NCBI GenBank assembly: GCA_964632205.1
Contig: CAZWBE010000001.1
Coordinates: forward strand, 1-64,000
Length of the DNA stretch: 64,000 bases
Reading direction: 5' to 3'
Source of the DNA: CALLVF01 sp964632205
Lineage (GTDB): Bacteria; Patescibacteriota; Microgenomatia; UBA1406; GWC2-37-13
Shown here: positions 59,733-64,000 of the stretch, in pieces
How positions within the stretch are numbered: the first letter of the stretch is position 1
How the letters are laid out: every line of letters begins with the position of its first letter
The notes under the pieces: model-generated
Seen by the model: only the letters and a program-made list of their open reading frames with translations
What the model was told of the DNA's origin: nothing
The model's database searches: none
Position numbers and translations under genes: made by a program

Positions 59733-60280
59733 AAACGGTAATAATAAGTTGGGAATGGTTTATCGGGTAGGGTTTTGATTAGCTTTTTTCCCCAGCCCTT
59801 TATTTTAAAACCATGAGATATTATCAGAGTATTTTTTCGCAATTCCTTATCAAATTTAGCCGTTAATTTTTTAATCAGGTTAGGAAAAAGGAATAAATAA
59901 ATGTAGTCAGCCTTAGTAAGATCGGTATCAAAAATATCTTGGTGATAGAAATTTATTTTATGTTGGATTTTTTGGATTAAGGCTAATAATTTTGCTTGGT
60001 AAATAAGAAGTAGGTTTATATCAACCCCGATCCCCTGAACCTGATAATTTTTTACCGCTGTTCGAACTACTCGTCCATCACCACAACCTAATTCAATAAA
60101 AAGCTTTTTCTTTTCTAAATTGGCCATTTTTAAAATTTGATTTATCTTCTTAAACTCTGTTGGTACGTATGGCGATCCCGAAATAAATGAATAAATTAAA
60201 AAAATAACATAAATACTAACTGCTATTAAAAAAAATAAGAGACAAAGTGATAATAAAAGATAACTTATAAAAACCAGCAT
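59729..60280 (-). CDS. Membrane-anchored FAM173-like methyltransferase
   Basis: A 183-residue protein with one or two N-terminal hydrophobic segments (1-33), then a class I SAM-binding domain. The order PYVPT (38-41 region), ELGCGDGRVV (63-72), GIGVDIN, a D-containing HQDIFDTDL, and FLFPNLIKKL resembles the FAM173/ATPSCKMT group. Those are membrane-tethered lysine methyltransferases; the human member modifies the ATP synthase c subunit. The substrate here is unknown, and the AtpE in this window lacks a lysine at the corresponding loop position. Confidence 0.72.
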   Translation of the reverse strand: MLVFISYLLLSLCLLFFLIAVSIYVIFLIYSFISGSPYVPTEFKKINQILKMANLEKKKLFIELGCGDGRVVRTAVKNYQVQGIGVDINLLLIYQAKLLALIQKIQHKINFYHQDIFDTDLTKADYIYLFLFPNLIKKLTAKFDKELRKNTLIISHGFKIKGWGKKLIKTLPDKPFPTYYYRF

Positions 60281-60411
60281 GCGGTGATCTTATTTAATAA
60301 TATCCAATATGCGAATTGATAACTTATTATTTATTATAAAATTTTAGAAAAAGGAATCATGTATATAACTTATTACTTGAATTCATCTTCTAGTGATTTT
60401 AAATCAATAAA

Positions 60412-60463
60412 TTATAGGTTATAAATGGTCTTATTTGACAAGAATTATTTTATATCTTATATT
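60412..60463 (+). promoter_or_regulatory. Promoter of the muramidase-like gene with upstream inverted motif
   Basis: TTGACA at 60435-60440, a 17-nt spacer and TATATT at 60458-60463, 6 nt before the ATG, give a near-consensus promoter for a leaderless mRNA. TTATAGGTTAT at 60412-60422 is the reverse complement of the 11-mer found twice upstream of the LysM gene. Two copies of ATAACTTATTA (60319-60329 and 60365-60375) also lie upstream. Confidence 0.6.
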
Positions 60464-60469
60464 TAAATT

Positions 60470-61066
60470 ATGCTTAAAAAATTGTTTGTATATCTTCTAT
60501 TATTTCTCATTTTGCTGGGTGTAAATATTTTCTTCGTTAAAAAAACATATCAAGCTTATTATAGAGAATCAAATATTCAAAAAATCTTAGGAGAAATTTC
60601 TGTCTTTAATAATCCACAAAACCAATTTCACTTGTCAACAGCTCCTTATGTTTTAGGAATCTATCAAGCAGAAATTACTCCAACCGATGGAAGAGTCGCT
60701 AATTTAAAAAATTTTTTTAGAAAGTATAATTCACCTCTTTATCAATATTCGGAACTAATCGTAGCTGTTTCTGATAAATATGGTTTCGACTACCGGTTAT
60801 TACCTGCCATTGCCATGCAAGAATCAAATCTTTGTAAATACATTCCAGATAATTCACACAATTGTTGGGGATGGGGAATATATGGAAACTTAGTGACGAA
60901 GTTTTCTTCTTATGAAGAGGCCATAGAAACTGTTGCCAAAGGAATAAAAGAAAACTATATTAATAAAGGGTTAGTAACCGCCTCAAGTATAATGCAAAAA
61001 TATACTCCTTCCTCTAACGGGAGTTGGGCAAGAGGAGTAAATACTTTCTTAAGAGCATTAGAATAG
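60470..61066 (+). CDS. Secreted muramidase-like protein (lysozyme/lytic transglycosylase superfamily)
   Basis: A 198-residue protein with an N-terminal signal or anchor helix (4-23) and a C-terminal domain resembling the lysozyme-like fold of glucosaminidases and lytic transglycosylases. The candidate catalytic glutamate is E118 in LLPAIAMQESN. Two cysteines (C122 and C132) may form a disulfide outside the membrane. GWGIYG and the EAIETVAKGIKENYINKG helix follow. It is a diverged paralogue of the protein at 62631; both share KYNSPL and LLPAIA. It is likely to cut or bind peptidoglycan. Confidence 0.75.
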   Translation: MLKKLFVYLLLFLILLGVNIFFVKKTYQAYYRESNIQKILGEISVFNNPQNQFHLSTAPYVLGIYQAEITPTDGRVANLKNFFRKYNSPLYQYSELIVAVSDKYGFDYRLLPAIAMQESNLCKYIPDNSHNCWGWGIYGNLVTKFSSYEEAIETVAKGIKENYINKGLVTASSIMQKYTPSSNGSWARGVNTFLRALE

Positions 61067-61158
61067 TCAATTTGAGGATTTAAACAAAAGTGGAATAATT
61101 AGACAATCAAAATTAAGAAAATAGTCTATTTTAGACGTGAAAAATTTACGTAATCCTT

Positions 61159-61740
61159 TTATTGAACTGATCTTGTTACTGCCAGTTCCTGGGAAAGCGA
61201 GTATTGGGTCCCTTGTTTTTTAGCACGAGCAAGAAATAAAGAACCTCTTTTTTTCTTTTTGCTTATTAAGGCTTGCAGCCAAGTTTTTGATTCACCAACT
61301 TTTGCTCGTAAAGCGCGCAGAATTTTTAAAACTAACTCTAAAAATCTGATATGGTAAATTCCCGGTTTTTGTGGCAATTGTTCAACAGTTAACTTATCAA
61401 TATCAGAAACTTCCTGGAGCAAAGACGCATTTGCTTTTTTAATAAATTCAACCTCTTTTTTAATTTGATCTGTTAATTCTTTTATCTGTCTTTTAACTAA
61501 CTCCTGTTCATAATATCGCTGATAACTGAAGAGATTAAATTCTTGTTTTGGTTTTGGCTTGGCTGGAGAAAAAGTTTTCTCCCTCTCAAAAAAGAAGGTA
61601 TCTGAACTATAATCTTTATCAATGTCGGCAAAAAAATGATCCGAAATAGTATTTGGTGGAACTACGCCACGAAGATTCTCTACCAAATTATCACTAACCG
61701 GCTTATTTTTTGGTTTATTATTAGCACTTCTACTATACAT
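61159..61740 (-). CDS. Conserved hypothetical protein, possibly DUF5660-type
   Basis: A 193-residue protein of unknown function. The N-terminal 75 residues are polar and probably disordered (KPKPK). A coiled-coil-like helix follows (about 75-115). The basic C-terminal part has PGIYHIRFLELVLKILRALR, KTWLQALISKKKKRG and KKQGTQYSLSQE. From memory this C-terminus resembles DUF5660, an uncharacterised Microgenomates-associated family, but I cannot confirm it. It is the last gene of a minus-strand unit after trigger factor (12 nt), so a role near the ribosome or nascent chains is possible. Confidence 0.65.
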   Translation of the reverse strand: MYSRSANNKPKNKPVSDNLVENLRGVVPPNTISDHFFADIDKDYSSDTFFFEREKTFSPAKPKPKQEFNLFSYQRYYEQELVKRQIKELTDQIKKEVEFIKKANASLLQEVSDIDKLTVEQLPQKPGIYHIRFLELVLKILRALRAKVGESKTWLQALISKKKKRGSLFLARAKKQGTQYSLSQELAVTRSVQ

Positions 61741-61752
61741 GCTCTGATTTTA

Positions 61753-62625
61753 CTATAGGGTCAATAAAAAGTCAATGGTTTTTTGTTTGCGGAGAATCGA
61801 GGCGTAAAAATAGGCGTTTTCTTCGGCTTTTTTTCTTTGATGATCATCAGTTATATTAGTAAAAAGTTTGTCTAGATCTTCTTTTTCTACCTGAATTCCT
61901 TCTTTCTCTGCAATCTCCATAAGAATAAATTCTAATTTGTAAGTGTCTTCGATTTCTTGAGTTAAATTTTTCTTTAAGTCTTCGATGGTAATATTTTTCG
62001 ATTTAAGATAAGCCTCGACTGTCAAACCAATTTTTTTTATATCATCAAGAAGATTAGTTAAGCGACGATTTAACTCATCTTCAATAACTAAGTCAGAAAT
62101 TTCCAATTTGCTTTCCAAAAGTAGTCTTTCTAAAATTTTATTCAAAAGTTGATGTTTATTTTCCTCCTCATTCTGTTTCTCGCTACCAGCCGTATCTTTC
62201 CCCGGCACCCAAATATTGGTTTTTTTTAGCTCTGATTTTATACTTTTTATTATTTCCTTGTAAGCCGGCAGAGTGACTTGAGGGGGTTGAGCAATCGTTA
62301 TTTTAATTTCCCAATCTTCAGTAGCTTTAGCTTTTACTAAGTCAATCCTTGGTGAGATAATAGGCGTTAAATTTTCTTTTTTAACAACCTCATCATATAA
62401 CCGGGGAATGAGAGATTTTATTATCTCTTCATAAATTAACTGTTGAGAAATGTGTTTTTTTGCTACCTCTTTTGGCACTTTTCCTTTTCTAAAACCAGCC
62501 ACCTCAAGATTTTGACGAATCTTGTCAAAAGCTATTTCTTGTTCTTTTTTAATGTCCGCAATAGGAATATGAATAGTGATTTCACATGTTCTTTTAGGAA
62601 GGTGGTTAATCTTATAACTATACAT
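61753..62625 (-). CDS. tig: Trigger factor lacking the PPIase domain
   Basis: Ribosome-associated chaperone of 290 residues against about 430 usual. The N-terminal ribosome-binding domain has the signature GFRKGKVP at 44-51. The chaperone C-terminal domain follows (ISDLVIEDELNRRLTNLLDDI... and the RKQKTIDFLL tail). The FKBP-type peptidyl-prolyl isomerase domain is absent; in its place is a short charged linker (near 125-160). It starts 5 nt after the upstream secreted protein. Confidence 0.88.
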   Translation of the reverse strand: MYSYKINHLPKRTCEITIHIPIADIKKEQEIAFDKIRQNLEVAGFRKGKVPKEVAKKHISQQLIYEEIIKSLIPRLYDEVVKKENLTPIISPRIDLVKAKATEDWEIKITIAQPPQVTLPAYKEIIKSIKSELKKTNIWVPGKDTAGSEKQNEEENKHQLLNKILERLLLESKLEISDLVIEDELNRRLTNLLDDIKKIGLTVEAYLKSKNITIEDLKKNLTQEIEDTYKLEFILMEIAEKEGIQVEKEDLDKLFTNITDDHQRKKAEENAYFYASILRKQKTIDFLLTL

Positions 62626-62630
62626 ATAGT

Positions 62631-63194
62631 TTACAATTGTACTGAGTTTTTACTGAAAAACAACAGGATTTTTTCCTCTTCTTGAGCAAATTGATTAATA
62701 AAGTATTGAACTCTGATAGCCCAACTAGGACTTTCCGAATATATCTTACCAATAGACCAAAGGTTAGCGACCCCTTGATTAAGATAATTATAACGCAAAC
62801 CAGCGCCCACTTTCTCAATTGCCTCGGACCAACTAGAAAAAATAATATAGCCACCGCCCCAGCCAAATGGGTTATATGATCCTGGGTAGATGAAATGACC
62901 AAAGGTGGACTCTAATCCGGCAATTGCCGGTAAAAGATAACAGTCAATCTTATATTTGGCACAAACGTTAACAAAATTATCTACTTCTCCTATTAAAGGT
63001 GAATTATATTTTTTTAAAACTTCTTTTATCGCTTTTTTTATCCCGTATGAATTTTGAATGCTACTTTTTAACTCTCTTGTTTTTAAAAGATATTGAAGTT
63101 GAGCGGAATTCTCAGCAACACTTCCGGCTAAAACCAGAGGTGTTTTAAAATAAAAAAGACCTGTAATTATAAGTAATAGGATTAAATTTTTCAT
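62631..63194 (-). CDS. Secreted muramidase-like protein (paralogue)
   Basis: A 187-residue protein with a signal peptide (1-23, LAG-SVA) and a lysozyme-like domain paralogous to that of the gene at 60470. The candidate catalytic residue is E95 in LLPAIAGLESTFG. C78 and C85 may form a disulfide. NPFGWGGGYIIF and EAIEKVGAGLRYNYLNQG correspond to segments of the paralogue. It heads a minus-strand unit with tig and the hypothetical gene. A strong promoter with an immediate terminator-like hairpin lies upstream. Confidence 0.75.
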   Translation of the reverse strand: MKNLILLLIITGLFYFKTPLVLAGSVAENSAQLQYLLKTRELKSSIQNSYGIKKAIKEVLKKYNSPLIGEVDNFVNVCAKYKIDCYLLPAIAGLESTFGHFIYPGSYNPFGWGGGYIIFSSWSEAIEKVGAGLRYNYLNQGVANLWSIGKIYSESPSWAIRVQYFINQFAQEEEKILLFFSKNSVQL

Positions 63195-63312
63195 ATTTTG
63201 ATTTGTTTTTAAAGTTTTACTTAAGTCTTTAATATTTAAAATAAAATCAAAATAAAATTCTTTGGTTGAAATATAGAAAACATTGTAAAAATGTTTTTTA
63301 CGTAAAACCCAT

Positions 63313-63359
63313 AAAAAAATCCTAAAGCTTTTTTCCTGTAAGGAAAAAAACCTTAGGAT
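63313..63359 (-). terminator. Intrinsic terminator directly downstream of a consensus promoter (attenuator or small RNA)
   Basis: On the minus strand, an 18-bp stem with two G-U pairs and a UUACA loop (63359-63319) is followed by seven T residues (to 63313). It begins only about 3 nt after the predicted start site of the promoter at 63369-63397. Transcription would yield an RNA of about 45-50 nt unless readthrough occurs into the muramidase-like gene 119 nt further on. Confidence 0.7.
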
Positions 63360-63368
63360 CTATTAGTT

Positions 63369-63397
63369 ATTATAGCATAATACTATAGGGATGTCAA
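63369..63397 (-). promoter_or_regulatory. Perfect consensus sigma-70-type promoter
   Basis: Minus-strand TTGACA (63397-63392), 17-nt spacer and TATAAT (63374-63369): exact consensus in both boxes and ideal spacing. It points toward the muramidase-like gene at 63194 and is followed almost at once by an intrinsic terminator hairpin. Confidence 0.8.
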
Positions 63398-63454
63398 ATT
63401 TAACTTTTTAATTGGTGATAAAAATCTGTTAAAAAATTAGTTGGGTATTTTGGT

Positions 63455-63460
63455 TATAAT
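63455..63460 (+). promoter_or_regulatory. -10 box of the mtaB-like gene
   Basis: TATAAT ends 7 nt before the ATG at 63468, placing the predicted start site at or next to the start codon. Confidence 0.55.
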
Positions 63461-63467
63461 ATTCCTC

Positions 63468-64000
63468 ATGAAAATGACTTTTTTTAGCGAATCTTTTGGT
63501 TGTCGTGTTAATGAGGCTGAGCGTTTGGAGATTAATTTTCAACTGAAAAAAGCCGGTTTTGAATATGATTTTGATAATCCTACCTTTTATATCATCAATA
63601 CCTGTGCTGTCACTCATAAAGCGGAACGAGAAGTAAGGCAGCGTCTTTACCAGATAAAACGAAAGTTTCCCAAAACAAAGCTTGTTATAACTGGCTGTGC
63701 CGCCACTTTTTGGCAAAAAAATCAACTCACTAAAAATTTACCGGTTGATTTAATTATTGAGAATGTCAACAAAGAATTTTTTGTTGAAATAGTCAAAAAT
63801 AGCTTGTTACACCAATCTCCCTACGACCTGCCAGGTCAAAAAGAGAGCTTGGCAACAAGCCAGAAATCGGTTATTTTAAGTAAATTTTTACAATCGCGAA
63901 GGCTTTTGGTAAAAATTCAAGATGGCTGTCATCGATTTTGCACTTTTTGCATTGTTCCTTATTTGCGTGGCATACCTAAGTCGTTAACCATCAACCAGAT
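63468..64000 (+). CDS. MiaB/MtaB-type tRNA methylthiotransferase, 3' truncated by window end
   Basis: The first 177 codons of a radical SAM methylthiotransferase. The N-terminal UPF0004 domain has three cluster-binding cysteines, in SFGCRVN, INTCAVT and TGCAAT. The radical SAM motif CHRFCTFC begins the catalytic domain. The FGCRVN start, rather than the MiaB-type TYGCQMN, fits MtaB, which modifies t6A37 to ms2t6A in tRNAs reading ANN codons. The rest lies outside the window. A -10 box is 7 nt upstream. Confidence 0.88.
   Translation, partial: MKMTFFSESFGCRVNEAERLEINFQLKKAGFEYDFDNPTFYIINTCAVTHKAEREVRQRLYQIKRKFPKTKLVITGCAATFWQKNQLTKNLPVDLIIENVNKEFFVEIVKNSLLHQSPYDLPGQKESLATSQKSVILSKFLQSRRLLVKIQDGCHRFCTFCIVPYLRGIPKSLTINQ

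Noticed and set aside
61118..61132. 15-bp palindrome AAAATAGTCTATTTT between convergent genes
   Set aside because: Short and AT-rich in an AT-rich spacer, with no promoter nearby and no T-tract; it may be chance.

Overview
The window looks like a scaffold from a Candidate Phyla Radiation (Patescibacteria) bacterium, most likely of the Microgenomates (OP11) group. It is AT-rich, uses the standard bacterial code (TGA is a stop) and has overlapping genes and tiny intergenic gaps. Several proteins are reduced in the way seen in that radiation: a trigger factor without its PPIase domain, a UvrC without the C-terminal helix-hairpin-helix region and an ATP synthase delta subunit of only 94 residues. 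The lineage call is inference from gene content, since no 16S rRNA is present. There are two 100-N scaffold gaps (21357-21456 in dnaE, 57975-58074 in a phosphomannomutase gene). No gene-free stretch is longer than 300 bases, and I saw no CRISPR array, insertion sequence, prophage or integron.

Layout. 1-7.8 kb: cell-surface polysaccharide cluster with a methyltransferase, four free-standing glycosyltransferases, a glycosyltransferase fused to a Wzx-type flippase, and a Wzy/ligase-like protein. 7.8-9.7 kb: envelope proteins (Ig-like and LysM) with tRNA-Thr, tRNA-Gly and tRNA-Asp. 9.7-21.6 kb: polX, lemA, htpX, the MurT/GatD peptidoglycan amidation pair, gatCAB for indirect tRNA aminoacylation, and dnaE. 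21.6-28 kb: a full ATP synthase operon (atpZ/I-B-E-F-H-A-G-D-C) overlapping the end of dnaE. 28-33.3 kb: topA, pyrG, rplS, a YraN-like gene, a small membrane protein and tRNA-Glu. 33.5-43.5 kb: uvrB, uvrA, a transglutaminase-like protein, uvrC, secG, a solute-binding protein and tRNA-Leu. 43.5-49.5 kb, minus strand: ppsA-eno-ruvA-ruvB, three tRNAs and a NUDIX hydrolase. 49.5-52.9 kb: tRNA-Ala and a 23S rRNA gene with neither 16S nor 5S beside it. 53-58 kb: ruvC, gpmI, a PfkB-type kinase, a HolA-like gene and phosphomannomutase. 58-64 kb: an unrecognised large membrane protein, a membrane-anchored FAM173-like methyltransferase, two related secreted muramidase-like proteins, trigger factor and the start of an mtaB-like gene.

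Themes. Many genes have a TATAAT-like -10 box only 6-13 nt before the start codon, so their mRNAs are probably leaderless or nearly so. In contrast, three membrane-associated genes (lemA, atpE and the gene at 32608) carry a strong GGAGGTGA ribosome-binding site. Two divergent gene pairs fit both promoters into 21-27 bp. The ribosome shows lineage-specific changes: an isolated 23S gene, a helix-25 insertion and an altered helix-69 loop. Central metabolism in the window covers lower glycolysis/gluconeogenesis (gpmI, eno, ppsA) and an F-type ATP synthase.
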